In this document: in pieces, positions 33,783-46,013 of the stretch
Layout of the letters: each line of letters begins with the position of its first letter
How positions within the stretch are numbered: the stretch's first letter is position 1
Source of the DNA: Nymphaea colorata
Lineage: Eukaryota > Streptophyta > Magnoliopsida > Nymphaeales > Nymphaeaceae
Assembly (NCBI RefSeq): GCF_008831285.2
Contig: NC_045146.1
Span: 17,045,149 to 17,105,148 of the forward strand
DNA: 60,000 bases
Reading direction: 5' to 3'
Program-made: the position numbers and the translations under genes
Notes under the pieces: model-generated
Database searches by the model: none
The model's input: only the letters and a program-made list of their open reading frames with translations
Told to the model about the DNA's origin: nothing

Positions 33783-34199
33783 GCCAGCGGTCCTATACAT
33801 GTCAGCCATGGAACGCAAGACAAATTGAAGAGGAAAGGAATATTTATCACTAATAGGTTCAGTTAATGCCTCAGAGAAAAGGAGTCAAGAGATCATTTAT
33901 CTCACTCTTGCTCTTGGTCTATCAAGTTTTGAAGATTTGTTGGATTTAAGTTCAAAGCCAGGTCCATAGGAGTTGGTCAGCTAATCCAGACAATGCGTAG
34001 CTAGTTTGAGTACAAGTTCGAAAACAAATATTTTTTATCATAGTGACTTTGATTGTTGGCACGTTCAATATTAAGAAGTTATTCATCCACTCCCTTGTGG
34101 GAGGCGATACCCAACCGGTGGAAATATCCCCCTTTCGTTCTGCTTTAGGATGCATGGAGAGTTGAGCATGGAAATAGTGCACCTTTAATTTGGCGCGGT

Positions 34200-36040
34200 A
34201 CTTCACTACAAAAGGCTCTTTAGATTAATACCAACAGGAATCGAATTGGCAACCTGCAGATTTGTGGTTATTGACAACAGAAAAAGCTGCTGGGGGATAA
34301 GCCCCCTCCAAATCATATTTACATAAACAAAATACAAAATGGGTGGCTGATGGCCTAAGCATTACTACGAATGACTAGGAATGGGCTCCATTCTACATTG
34401 CTACTCTCCATCCACACACGGGTCTCCTCCTGCTGACCTGAATTCGACAAAAAAACTTTCGTATAAGGTTGGAATATTTGGTTATTATGACTCTTTCCAC
34501 GTATCTTGTCAATCTTTTGCACCCACTTTTGTCATTAGCTTCTATTAATATACCAACTGACCATATCTTTTCATTAATGTCTTCCTGAATCGCCTTAAAC
34601 ACACCTGCTAAAGCATTCAGTCTTCCCTGCTATACCTGCAATTAATTCTCATCCCACCTGACTATAGCTGGAGGATAAGTGCCATCTCAAAGCTTAATCA
34701 CCCTGTAGTGTCTTGACTTCCATTTACAACCTCGCTGAAATGCATGTACATTAACTCCATGCCGATTATCGCATGACCAGTCCCCCCAAATGCATCTTGT
34801 GAACAGTCATCCTCCTATACTCTCATACCCTTCTTCCCAGAAATTGAGAGCATTGAATGTTTCCTTGCAGTGGTTCAGATATACCTTGCAGCAAAATGAG
34901 CATATTTAAGTCATTCGTGCCTGAAGCGATTTCCCAACCACCAAATATACCCAACGCCTATCTGATAACAATTTTTTCCAGCAATTGTATAGAATTTTGT
35001 TCGGAATCTTTCTTCCACACTACCAGAGCAAACCCTGCTTGATGCTGCTGCTGCTGCTTGCTTTCCATTTTTGCTCAAAATATTCTCCCATTCTCTTCCA
35101 CAATCTTTGTGAAACAGGGCATTGGAAGAAGAGAGATGCATTTCATCTTTCCCTGCCGCCTTACAAAGGGGACATTGGGATGCCAAACTAAAACCTAGAT
35201 GTTTGATTCAAGCACGTCTGCAATCTACCTTCACAACCTACATACACTGTCCAGCAGGCTCTTGCATCTTTATCCTATCACATACATGAATTCTCCATCA
35301 TTCACTATTCACACGACGTCTACCTCCCAAATGCTTCTTTATTAGTCTCTCCCAACAGATATTGGTCCCAAATTAGCCAGTCTACCTTCGTAATGTCTAA
35401 TCTGGGTACTTGACAGTTAACTCCAACATTCTGAATAGAGAAAACACCCTCCCCATTGTCCTGCAACACATTTTTTGAATAGATGTGAAAAAAAGTTCCT
35501 TGGAACAGAGAGTAAAGGGATTCAGGAATTCTACATTTTAGAACTTGGTGACTGCAGTCCTCCCAGAAGTTAGCAAAATTGCCATCATCTCCACACAACT
35601 GAGCTCTTTCAAATGTTATTCAATCCACATGCTATTTCTTTTAAGATATTTATGACGAATAAAAGTAGCCTAGTTAGAGTGCCTAGTAAGATCTCTATAC
35701 ACAACATAAAATGAGAGCAGCCTTACCAGTACCAACTACCAACTAATCTGCGAAGACCAACTCTCCCCTGTTTCTTTGGAAAGCATATGTTGCTTCAGCT
35801 GATCAAATGTGGCTTTTTCGAGTCATAAATTCGGTATTCTTTTAACAATCTGTTCAGGAATTTTAAAAACTAGACTCCAATAGTGAGGCAAAGTTGAAAG
35901 GACATGCCTTAAGATAATATTCTCCTCTTCCAATGAGACTACTTGCTCTCCATTCTTAAAATAAGACGCAACCGCCGGCCGTTAGCTGTTAGCTCATATT
36001 CCAATGGAAGAGCTTTACGATGATAATGCCTGTTCCAACT
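34200..36040 (-). mobile_element. LINE ORF2 C-terminal region, minus strand
   Basis: Read on the minus strand: RHVLSTLPHYWSLVFKIPEQ near 35915, CGDDGNFANFWEDCSHQVLK near 35595 (matching the GDG..FWED block), and a zf-RVT-like finger CPLCKAAGKDEMHL near 35175. The order fits the post-RT part of plant L1 ORF2. The frames between these blocks are broken. 34203 carries a CACTACAAAAGG string that might be an unrelated transposon end. No RT catalytic domain is included. Confidence 0.7.
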
Positions 36041-36599
36041 CTCCATTTGAATTTAGAAATTATTTTAAATATTTTCTACGTCAAAGCATTTAAAAAAAAA
36101 AAAGTAAATAAAACAGTAAAAGTTTAGACAATAAAAGAGATAGAGAGAGAGTGAGAGTGAGAGTGAGAGTTAAGGGTCAAATAACGTTAGTATTCCTCGA
36201 CGCAACTTAAGTTGAATCTAAAAATAGAACAGTAAAATTTGAAAGAGACCGGCGCACATGGGTTGGAAAAAAAGGCATTATCATCCAAAAGACAACCCAT
36301 GCACTTTTTATCTCTTCTTGCCATTTTATTTCGTTCCCGATTCATTCCACAATTCTTTGATGATTGAACTGATGATGACCTTCTCCAAGCTCCAATTCAG
36401 ACGCTAGCTAGATGCATGCTTCATTAATGAGATCGCCAATTCCATTTAGTTGTTGAGACAAATTGACTCCTCTTCTCGGTTGAAATCCATATATATCCAA
36501 TCTAAAAGGGCAGGAGCTTTAATTTTTTGCAAAATCCGCAGCCATCCACAGATGTGGATTCCAGGCAGATTAATCTATGGTTGTTTTGACCATGAGATC

Positions 36600-37210
36600 A
36601 GATGTTCACCATTGTTCTGCGCCTGTATCCTTTTAATGGTCAGGTTGGAGCTATACGGATCTCAGGAGATGCGTTGGCAAGGGGATCCAGCGTCTCCGTA
36701 TCTGTTTTCGGTGGCGACGGAGGTTTTGGCTCGAGCTCCCAAGGTTAACATCGAGAGAGGCCTATTTAAAGTTCATTGGATCCCTTGGGTCGGGAATGTC
36801 CAGGATTTCTCTCCTTTGCAGACAACAATTTATTTTGGAGGGGGTGGAACAGGGAATGATTCAGTTCGGAACTGTTGGACGCTCTTGGTCGGTTGGGTGG
36901 CTCATCAGGTTTAGCCATTCATGCTGCCAATTCTTCTTTGATGGTTTTTCAAAGCAGTAGTGAGCTGGTAGAATAATTTGCTGCAACAATTGGTTGTCAG
37001 ATTAAAACTTTCCCCATCAGACATTTAGGAGAAAATACTTGGCTAATCATAGTTTTTTTACTCTTCAAAGAAGCAGCAGCTGTGCTTCCCGGTTCTTTAA
37101 GAGCCTAAAGAAAGTGAGGGCTAAGGTGGAGGACAAGTTAAATGGAACGTTGGAAAGGAAGCCTTGTTGTTTTGGAAGGAAAAGTGGGTACATTGCCTGA
37201 TGCAAGAAAG
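36600..37210 (+). mobile_element. LINE reverse transcriptase and zf-RVT fragment, plus strand
   Basis: The frame 36450-36914 contains RWQGDPASPYLFSVATEVLA, the conserved QGDPLSPYLF motif of LINE RT. After shifts, SGLAIHAANSSLMVFQSS and GCQIKTFPIRHLG follow, then a zf-RVT start near 37075. The FADD catalytic box between them is deleted or destroyed. 37000-37230 is shared with 51950-52200. 36140-36170 carries a short GAGAGT repeat just upstream. Confidence 0.75.
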
Positions 37211-38030
37211 ATCATGATTAGTGGATCTTAATCCGACTGCATTCACGACTAAGCTAAAACTATGCTTAACACTAATTAAAACTTACTAAAAGGAAGAACG
37301 CCAGAGAAAAAGAGCAAGTAACTTCTTCATGCAAATGGGAAGAACCAAGAAAACCAAGAAAGAGCTTGCATTTCATTTCCTTCAACATTCAACTCCCCCG
37401 ACAAAATGAACCAACTTCTTTTATATAGATGAAGGGATGGATTGTGGATCTCGATCTATTTACAAGTATTAAAAATTAACTAGATCCATGTGTAGTTACA
37501 CAAATATGGATCTAGTTTATAGATATTTACATTCCAGATCAGCATTAAGGTCCTTATAACCAAACAAAATCCAAAACATAAAAAGGAACTCAAAACGAAC
37601 TATTAAATCTCATTATATTCCAAAATAAGGTGGATTTGGATCTATCTGTGGTTTGCTATGATAATCTATCTCCCAAAGAATGGGCAAATCAGAATGGATT
37701 CAACCATGCTGATAATCCCTGGACTAGTCACCAAACAGTTCGGTTAATTGGACGGTGTCCTTTTTCACTTCAAAACGGGGCAGTAATACTTCATGTTAGG
37801 AAAACAAAATGAAAAACGGGTGCACAAATCTAAAGATAATAGCACTTAGAACACAGTAGACATGATTTTTTTAAGGAGCTCTTCAAAATCTCGATGTCCA
37901 CTTATTATTGCACATCGATTTCTTAGTAATTCGAGGCGCAAGAAGTTACGAAACTTTTGTATTCATGAGGGCAGCCCATTAATTAACGTAATTTGAACAA
38001 AATCGGAGTTTGGTACAGCATTATATGCAA
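37211..38030. other. Intergenic, no gene recognised
   Basis: 37260-37380 and 37940-37990 share short segments with 53250-53340 (AACCAAGAAAGAGCTTGCA; AGAAGTTACGAAACTTTTGTA), so this is the same flank found before LecRK3. A 60-codon frame at 37630-37812 has no recognisable similarity. Confidence 0.4.
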
Positions 38031-38039
38031 CTCGGAGGG

Positions 38040-39236
38040 TGTCTGCGATAGTCTTCACCCGGTTGAGAAAAAGTATTTGCTTGCAAAAATGAAAAAAGAA
38101 AAAACAAAATTAGATGAAATTCTGACTGCGTGTTTATTGCAGTAAATTTGGTCTTTGCTCGAGCTCAAACATAAAGGTTTTGACTCTGTGAGAGAATGCT
38201 TGAAATTTCAGTGAACCTATGGTGGGGCATAATGAGCCTTTAAGAGCATCAACCGTTCGACTCAAAAGTTGGCTTAGTTTCTCAATGTTCCCAAACTTAA
38301 CCTTTTACAAGCATTAGCCATCCCCTTTCAGAAGTGAAAACGGCACCCACCGATTCACTTTCTTTTTTTCTTTTCTTTTCTTTTGTTTTGACTAACTAGT
38401 CTGGCAGATAGATGATCGTGTAAACCACCAAATGAAAGTCGTCAGATTTTTATACCCAAATTCTGTGCTGAACTGTGACACCTCATGTTTAGTTGCGTAT
38501 TAAAATTTGTGAGAAATCTTCAAGAATTTATAAAAAAAAGTTGTTAATTGTTCTAATTCTTAGTACCAGACAAGAGGCCCGAGTCTATGGAATCCCACAA
38601 GAACAAGTGTCCTTTAAAAAAGGTACCTCGTAACACAAGTTTCAGTATTGATGTTAAGTTGTTAGTTGTCATGTTTCCTAACTTTGTTTTGCTCAAACAA
38701 TTTCCCTGACCATGTTCATAATGTTATTATGATATCCCGCTAGGTCTCTTGTTCACCGGAATCATTAAGTCCTTGTATCGTGGCGGGTAGCAGGTGTGAG
38801 ATTTAATAATCTATTTCCTCTCTCTCCCTCTCTCTCTCTCTCTCGTCACTCGTCTTCTTCTTACCTAACATCCAACAAATGAATAAAAATTTTAGAGTTT
38901 TCTTTTGTAAGTATTTTCTCATAACTGGGTCATGGATGATGTTTATCTGCGTGTTTCATACTTGCTGATTGTTGATCCAGGAGCTTATAGATGCATGTTT
39001 AACAAGCTTAGTGATCCTGATTTGATTTTGCTTTTGCTATTAAAATACATAGATCAGATTTGGCCGATCAACTGGAAAGATGCATTAAAACAATATCCGG
39101 TAAGAAGCGTCACCGATGTGGTAAAATTTGGGAAGAAGAAAACAAAAAGAACACAATAAATATCAAGAACACAACACCTGTAAACCACATGCATGGTGAG
39201 GCAGTGCCATTTTTCTCAGAAACTCGTCCAAAACAG
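38040..39236. repeat. LecRK 3' module of LecRK2
   Basis: Matches 53580-55386 and 14230-14447 plus 18430-19139. It contains a (CT)n tract at about 38818-38844 and the short plus-strand frame at 38932-39159. The 54.6-55.0 kb copy has part of this module twice; here it is single. Confidence 0.65.
38932..39159 (+). other. Short plus-strand frame shared by the three LecRK 3' modules
   Basis: 75 codons from ATG 38932: VSYLLIVDPGAYRCMFNKL, DPDLILLLLLKYID, WPINWKDALKQY. The longest of the three copies. It ends about 80 bp before the LecRK2 stop codon, tail-to-tail. No domain is recognised. It may be a decayed exon captured in the repeat unit. Confidence 0.22.
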
Positions 39237-41291
39237 CTACCCTTGTGACTTCAATAGAGCTATCTCTGCTGACTCCGTCGATGAGACTGTTGTCGACGTC
39301 GACGTTGTTGTCGCTGTCGTTCCACTGCTACTGCTCGTAAACAAAGAACTTAACCCATTGATGGGAGGTGCCGCGTAGAATGGCATCGGCATCTTTTGTG
39401 GGAGGCTTGGTACATCGGCTTGCAAGCTCAACGCTTTAATCGCCTCCCTAATCGTCGGTCTCCTCTCAGGGTCAGGGTGAACACACCACAGACCCACCAC
39501 CATCATCCTTTCCATCTCCTGTTGATTGAATTCTGATCCCAACCTCTCGTCGACTGCAGTGAAGAGAGAACCGACCCCATACAACTCCCAAATCCACTCC
39601 ACCAGACGTGCCTCTTTCACTCCGATTGGGCGAATGGCCCTCCGACCAGTTGCGATTTCAAGTAGTACCACTCCGAAAGCTGTACACGTCGCTCTGTGTG
39701 CTGAATTTGCCTGTGATCACGCACTCTGGTGCCAAGTAACCCACAGTTCCAGCAACCATTGTCGTCCTCGCAGCAAACCCATGATTTGTGAGTCGAGCCA
39801 GCCCAAAGTCACCAAGACGAGCATTGAACTCAGAGTCGACCATCACGTTGCTCAACTTGATATCACGGTGAACAACACATTCCTCCCACTCTTCATGTAG
39901 GTAAAGAACTGCGGATGCCAGGCCGAGTGCCACCTTCTTGCGCTGAGCCCAAGGCAAGACTGGGCTAGCTTTTGAGCTGAAGAGATGTAAATCCAAACTG
40001 CCACCCTCCATATATTAGTAGACAAGCAAGAACTCGCCTCGCTTGTGGCACCAGCCAATCAGCCTCACGAGGTTACGGTGGCGCAACCTGCTGATCACAG
40101 TTACCTCCGCCACATACTCTTTCTTGCCCTGGCTCGACCCTTTAGAAAACCGCTTCACCGCCACCACCTCCTTTGTGTCCCCCAAGGTACCACGGTACAC
40201 ACCACCAAATCCCCCTTGCCCAAGCTTTTCTCTTTCATTGAAGTCGTTAGTAGCTGCAGCGAGCTCCCCATATCTGAATTTTCTGGGCCCTGTCTCGAAA
40301 TTCATGGTCATGTCCGCGAAATCATCTGCTCTTCTTCCTCTTCCTTCAATTCTACCTTTTCATTTTTCCTCCTTCTCATGAAAAGAATGATTATCACTAC
40401 AACAACTATAACAAGAGGAACCAAACACGCCACCAGGATGATGACGGTCTTATTTTGCGAACCCGTCAAGCTTGGCTGCCAGTTGGGGGCTGGATGCCAG
40501 TTGGGGGCTGGAGATGGCGTCCGGTCGGGGACAGTCACTGAGAAACTCCAACTCTTTACCCGATGGCCTTCGCTGCATAGCCCTGTTGATGCAGAGAAGC
40601 CCATGACGACTTTCCCTGGGAGGACGGTCCTGAGGTTGACGTCCAAGGATGTGCTCCATTGGAGGCTGCGATCTCGGTCCATCAAATGCGTGCTGAGGTT
40701 CCCTGTTATCGAGTTGTACTGGATGAGGGCAGTTGCGTTCAAAGAATTTTCCATGCTGGGCTCCCAATTGACAGTGGTGCTGGAGTTGAAGGAGCCGATA
40801 TCGATCCCCATATGATTCCCACTGGGATCAAAATAGTTCGCGTACGTGTCAAATTCTACAGCGATCATTTGGCTGTTGTTTGCGACGGAGCTTTTGTTGA
40901 AGATCCCAAGACCGTAACCATTGTTTTCCGCATTGTGAGTCCAGTTTTCAGGCGCCATGAAGAAGGCGAGGCCGTCGCCTTTGCAGTTGGCGCCCAAGGG
41001 GAAGATTTCGAAGCTGAAATTGCTTTGGAAGTCCGCCGAAAATCCAGCGCCGGCATCATAAAGGATGATTGTGTTGTCATAGACGGCCCAACCGGCGCTG
41101 CTTGTTGAGTTCTTGTTAATAGCCGTGGAAGTGAGGTCTAGGTTGCCCTCCGAGTTGACGAAGGCATCGCCAGAATACGTTACGTTTTGGGCTTTAGTGA
41201 AGGAAGAGAAATTGAAGGTGCTTGTAAGGGAGGTGGAGCAAGGAATGAAGGCCAGGAGGAGGAAGGCAAAGAGGATGGGTAGCTGAGACAT
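39237..41291 (-). pseudogene. LecRK2: L-type lectin receptor-like kinase pseudogene
   Basis: Full-length relative of LecRK1/3 with three lesions, each clear against LecRK3. First, a one-base deletion at about 40329-40331 in the juxtamembrane region, ending the first frame at 40308. Second, a Glu codon changed to TAA at 40015-40017 in the VYEYM segment of the kinase. Third, one extra base at about 39676-39678 in the YSFGVV region. The first 327 codons are open: signal peptide, complete lectin domain (GDGLAFF, EFDTYANYFDP, HMGID) and membrane span. A kinase is therefore impossible, but a kinase-less membrane lectin is not. An 18-bp tandem duplication (40477-40494 and 40495-40512) repeats PAPNWH/Q in the stalk. 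The HRD and DFG codons survive in the remnant. Confidence 0.92.
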
Positions 41292-41362
41292 GGTAGAGCA
41301 CAGGGGGGAGAGAAAAGATGGGAAAGAGAGAGAGAGAGAGAGAGGTATGTTTGATATTTAAA
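41292..41362 (-). promoter_or_regulatory. LecRK2 leader and TATA-like box
   Basis: The minus-strand TTTAAATA-type box (41355-41362) is about 65 bp before the ATG, with a CT-rich leader (GA repeat on plus, 41328-41344). The layout matches LecRK1 and LecRK3, so the promoter may survive although the gene is broken. Confidence 0.4.
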
Positions 41363-42900
41363 GGCGATGGGGGAGGCTCATAATTGACATGGACGAAGTC
41401 TACTTGTCGCCCTAGTCATGACAATAAAAAATGTATAGATAACATTTCTCAATTCAGAGAGTAGTTCTGACTGTTTAATCTTTCAACATTAATAAGGTCT
41501 GCAAGTTGAGAAAAGACATGTTGGTTCTTTGGAAGAAAAAAGATATGTTGATTCCCTCGGAGAAGCTAATGTAATTTGATAAATATGATTTACAAAAGTT
41601 TTTTTTAGCGAAAAGAAAGTTTAATAACGTGTGCATAGGAGAAGGAAGAAGAATCCAATACCAAGATGTTATTCTCCCTATAAAAGCAGATTCCCCAGCC
41701 GAGAAAGGCTCTACGATTCCTTAGCCACGGACCCCTCCCAAAAGATCTCAAAAGAAATCTATAGCGTCCCAAGAGGCTTTTTTTTCTTTGGGCAAGTGTA
41801 TTAAGTGCTTTGCAATGAATTACCGGGAGAAGTCCGGGTTTGTCATTTTATGTCAATATGGCGCCTCAAACGAATTTCCATTAGACACATGCGGTACTGA
41901 AGAAAAAGATTTTACGCGCTATTTAACACTGTTCGTCGTCGTCAAGTCATCGCTCTTTTTTTTTTTGCGAGCTTAACCTCTCAATGTCAGGAAAGCGCTT
42001 ATGGTCAAGTCAATATGATGCCCTTTCTAATGCTTGCTCCAATGATACGACTGACATTTCTTTAGGGGTTGTCTTAGACGCCTTCAAAGTTCTTCACCTT
42101 CAATACCACGGCAGGTTTAAGTATAAAACTTGTCATGAGGTTTGATGTTCATTGTAAAAAGTTATCGCCACGGGAGTAGCGCCATGACAATGCAAACGAC
42201 GGAAGCCCGTCCACACCAACCAAGGTGCAGCCTGCCCGCAGCAGACCATAAGTTACTCGGTGCTGTAGACAGGTGAAGTGCAGCTACTGTGAAAATCCGT
42301 CTGCTCTTGCTCGGCAACAAACTAGGCCGCTCTTGCCTTACTTTCTACCATCGCTGCAACTCACCGGTTACCAAAACTCAAGCTAGGAAGAACGTAGTCA
42401 CAACGTAGAGGAACCCACAAAGCACTCACAAAACATAGGGTTGGGAGTCTCCGTTCTGCCCTTGATGCAAGTGGGGTTCGGAACGGAGCAGTATCATTAA
42501 ACAGGTAGTTGTATCTTCTCATCCTAGTAGTAAGCCGATGGGAAGATCGAGAGCAATAGGTCGAAGATGCCATCTATGGGATCTCCACCCCTGCGACCTA
42601 CCTCGAGAAGAAAAGCTTGAGAATGTAGCAGGAAGCAAGCAGGGAATTGAACGAGGATCGCAAAGTTTCTTTATGCATGATGAAACTTTCCTCCGGTAAG
42701 CCGCAAGTTAGGTTTTCTTGTTCATAATTAAAGTGGGTCGGGCAGTACTGTAGACGTCTTCCAAGTAAATTGCTTTGAATGTTTTGGCTTCCTTGGTTGA
42801 GTGGGTGATAAGCTCTATGAACCCCACACGGTTTACTTGAGTGTCAGTTGTTATGTTCATCCCAAGACAAAAGTTTTGAACCAAGATTATTTCAAAATAT
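41363..42900. repeat. LecRK 5' module, copy 5
   Basis: The flank of LecRK2 aligns with 57513-59130 of LecRK3 over about 1.5 kb, with two extra insertions on the LecRK3 side. It includes single-copy versions of the ACATTTCTTTAGGG segment and of the stretch interrupted at 58014. 42180-42600 has a local GC-richer insert absent from LecRK3, with no recognised content. Confidence 0.6.
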
Positions 42901-43310
42901 AACAATGTGGACAAATATAATAACTGGCCATCACCCATGTGGACAAATATAACAATGTTTGGTGAGTTTTAAAATAATGACAGATATGCTTATACAGACA
43001 GTTGGCTTTTCTTGATAATCAACGAGCCATTTTAGAGAAAAGTATTGAATAAAAAAAAAGGGTACGAAAGAAACAAACAATCGACCTACAGAGAGCACGT
43101 TTCTTTGTGTTGATTGCTGAGATTAGAAGAAACTAGAAATACTAGTGTGGAGTTTTATGGTAATGAGGTTGTGAAAATTTGGACTTAATCGATTTGTTGT
43201 TATTAGCACCGAGGAGACAATTTCTCGTAATTTTTGTTAGATATGCAACGTCATTTTACATTTACTTTTATCTACTGAGTCTCAAGCTGAACTAGAATAT
43301 ATTTTGTTGT
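42901..43310. other. Intergenic, nothing recognised
   Basis: AT-rich; ACAAATATAA repeats twice near 42911 and 42942. No gene or element signal. Confidence 0.4.
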
Positions 43311-43319
43311 GTCATTTAA

Positions 43320-43950
43320 CTTGAAGTTTTGGACGCTGAAGGATTTGCTGCAAGAATTTGTTGTGAGATTGAAACTCTGCCCATCAAATATTTATGGCTT
43401 CCTTTATTTCAAGAGAATTTTGTTTTCATATACAGGAGGCTTTCCTTGTTTAAGCATGTTATCTCTCATGTTAGTGGGTTTTGGTTGGGGTTTTCTTTAT
43501 TCCCCCATGGGAAGTTCTCAACTCTGATCTTGTCTTGCTTCCTGGATTTAGTATTATGTAATATTTTTTACCTAATCTTCGCCATAATATTTTGATTTTA
43601 TAATCAACCATAATTTTAGACTTATTTTATGTAGCTGGAGAAATATTTTTTTAATTAGTCTTTAATTATTCTTTGCATTTTCAGCGTTCATTGATTAGGC
43701 TTAATTTTTTGAGTTAAATATACTTTTTGATCAGACCCCACTTTCACAAAAAACATAATTCGTGTTGCAGATCCCAAGTTTAAACACCCACTTGTGCCAA
43801 CGTTTATTCATTAAATAGAAATTGATTGTTGAAAAAGATTGATTTTCTATTATAAGTTTTTGTTGGTAATTGATTTTGCATCTCTTTGAAAAACAACCAT
43901 GTACGCGTCAAAAAAAAATTAACCAATGCGGAAATACGTCTGCAAGCCTA
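43320..43950 (+). mobile_element. LINE ORF2 fragment with 3' flank
   Basis: An open 88-codon frame (43329-43595) reads GFAARICCEIETLPIKYLWL then RRLSLFKHVISHV, the block after RT in plant L1 elements (consensus LP.RYLG.PL). From 43560 the DNA is the reverse complement of about 4800-5130. It is related to the fragments at 5.4 and 32.5 kb. Confidence 0.6.
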
Positions 43951-46007
43951 AATTGAAGAACGAACCCCCTTTCATAACACGTTCCCGGTATTCCTACCTT
44001 TTAGGACTTTGTTTTCCCTCAACTAAAATCAAGAAACACTTCAACGAGATTCTTCTGAATTATACCTGGAACCATGAAAAAAATTAGTCAACGAAAGCTT
44101 TTCTTTTTCTTTTTTTAACAATGTTTAAATACTTACTGTGGGCTTAGAATAAGAGCTTCCGTAATTTCCAATTATTGTATGATCAGTCTGTCCCCAGCAA
44201 AAATCAAAGGATAGGCTTTATGCAATACCATTTCAACTGGAAAACTTCCTCGACTTTAACTTTGAAGAAAGCACTTTGTTACGAGTCATTTAATTACATG
44301 AGTAGGAGGTTAACAACTCACCGTAGGAGGTTAACAACCCACCGCTCAAAAAAGAGGCTCGAAGGGCTTTCCCACTCTCGTCTCCCACTTCAAGCTGCAT
44401 TGGGACATAGGTGGGCATATAATGACAATTTTTTGTATGGATATACAATTGTTCTTTTGCTTTTCCTTTCCATAATTTCTTTTCAATAATCTCCTTTGCT
44501 TAAATCCATCAACCATTATGAGAGTGATCTGAAGAATGTCATTCCATTTTGTTGGTAGATAATGGCATACAATTCCATTTGTGATATGGAAAATGGCATA
44601 TAATTTTGTTGATGGATGATGACATACAATGACAATTTTTTGTATGATATACAATTGTAGTTTTGCTTTTCCTTTCGTACACCCGTCAAGTACTAGAATG
44701 TCACAATCCCACTATTTACAGTCCAACAAAGCAACAACTATAAAATAAAATCGACAATGCACCTTTTCAATGACCAGCTGCCGGACCAGCTATGCTACCA
44801 CTCCACTCTAGATTCCATCCTCAAATATGTATGTGTGTGTTGCTGAGCACCACCCTAGTCGAAACAATTTACTCTCCTCCCAATGCTCTCATGTTATAGT
44901 ATATAGAAGTTGATAAGAAAGATGGACATAAAAGGCCACCCCCTAGTCACGCGAGGCCCAAAAGATCCAATGTTAGGGCCCAAGTTGCCTTTGTACAAGG
45001 GTGGCATATTGAAATTTTAAAACAGCCGATGGAATTTTATAAGCTGTATCATCTTCTTGTCAAAATTTTCTATAGTACTATGAAAAATATTACTACAGAT
45101 CAAAAGGGCAGGAACAAATGGATCGGACATGTTGATTGACCAATCTGATTTCGAATTCAAATATTTGGATCTGAAAAAAAATGCAACTTGGATCCAATGT
45201 AATCGGATTGGAATTTGTTAGGCAGCTTCATAATACGAGTCCAGTATCTGGTTGGGTCTGATGAGGATCCAACTACATTTTATATGGGTTTTGGATCTTA
45301 TGCTTGTAGGACCCGAATTTAGTTAGTGCTGAAAACGAGGTCTGAATCCAAACCAAAAATTCTGACCGATTATTACATCATATCTGATTAAGTCAAATTC
45401 AATGAAGGCCAGAGGCGGCGTCCATCCGAGCAGCATTATGTCTTAATGACGAGTGGATCTTGACATGGATGAGACCATCTAAATCTCAGTAAGACGTTCT
45501 TCATTGGCCCTCCTTCCCAAGGCCTGCTACATCTACGGTTGCTTTCTGTCTAAAGCACCACTTGGTTTCTGTCTAGTTTAGACTTTCCAATCTGTAAGAT
45601 GCATCCGCTTCAGACTCCTAAGTGGCCTTTCTCTGATCCACAGAGTGCTGTTGTGAAGTGGGGAGTTTCTAGTGTATATGTTTTTCTTTGTGGTTTTTGT
45701 AGCTTTTATCAGTATCCGTAAATGGCAAGGGCATTCCTTCATTTTCATCGTCAGTCGTGTTTTAGCCATTACTTCACCGGCACTGGGCAAGAGGAAAGTG
45801 GTGATGCTAGGGATATCAATACCCTCTCAACTAATTTAAAGTCCAGTTGACTGAACGAGAAGGATTTAGATTAGCTTTGCTTCATTCGTAGAGGTTTGAT
45901 GCGCTTGAATTAGAAATAGTGAGTGTCTTTTCCTGATCCCCTAACCTACATAGAGTGTGTATTGACCCAGCCACTACATGGGTTAAGCACATATGAAATT
46001 CTGCACT
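43951..46007. other. Intergenic with short repeats
   Basis: 44300-44343 is a 21-bp tandem (GTAGGAGGTTAACAACYCACC, two copies). A segment with ACAATTTTTTGTATG and GATATACAATTG occurs at 44424-44475 and again at 44630-44680. 45115-45400 holds the degenerate GGATCCAA/ATCGGATT-type repeat. No gene is recognised. Confidence 0.45.
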
Positions 46008-46013
46008 ATGTGT

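Noticed and set aside
40045-40815. 256-codon plus-strand frame opposite LecRK2, and similar long antisense frames opposite LecRK1 and LecRK3
   Set aside because: They mirror the receptor coding strand, recur wherever LecRK sequence is present, and have no domain. They are explained by codon bias of the true strand.
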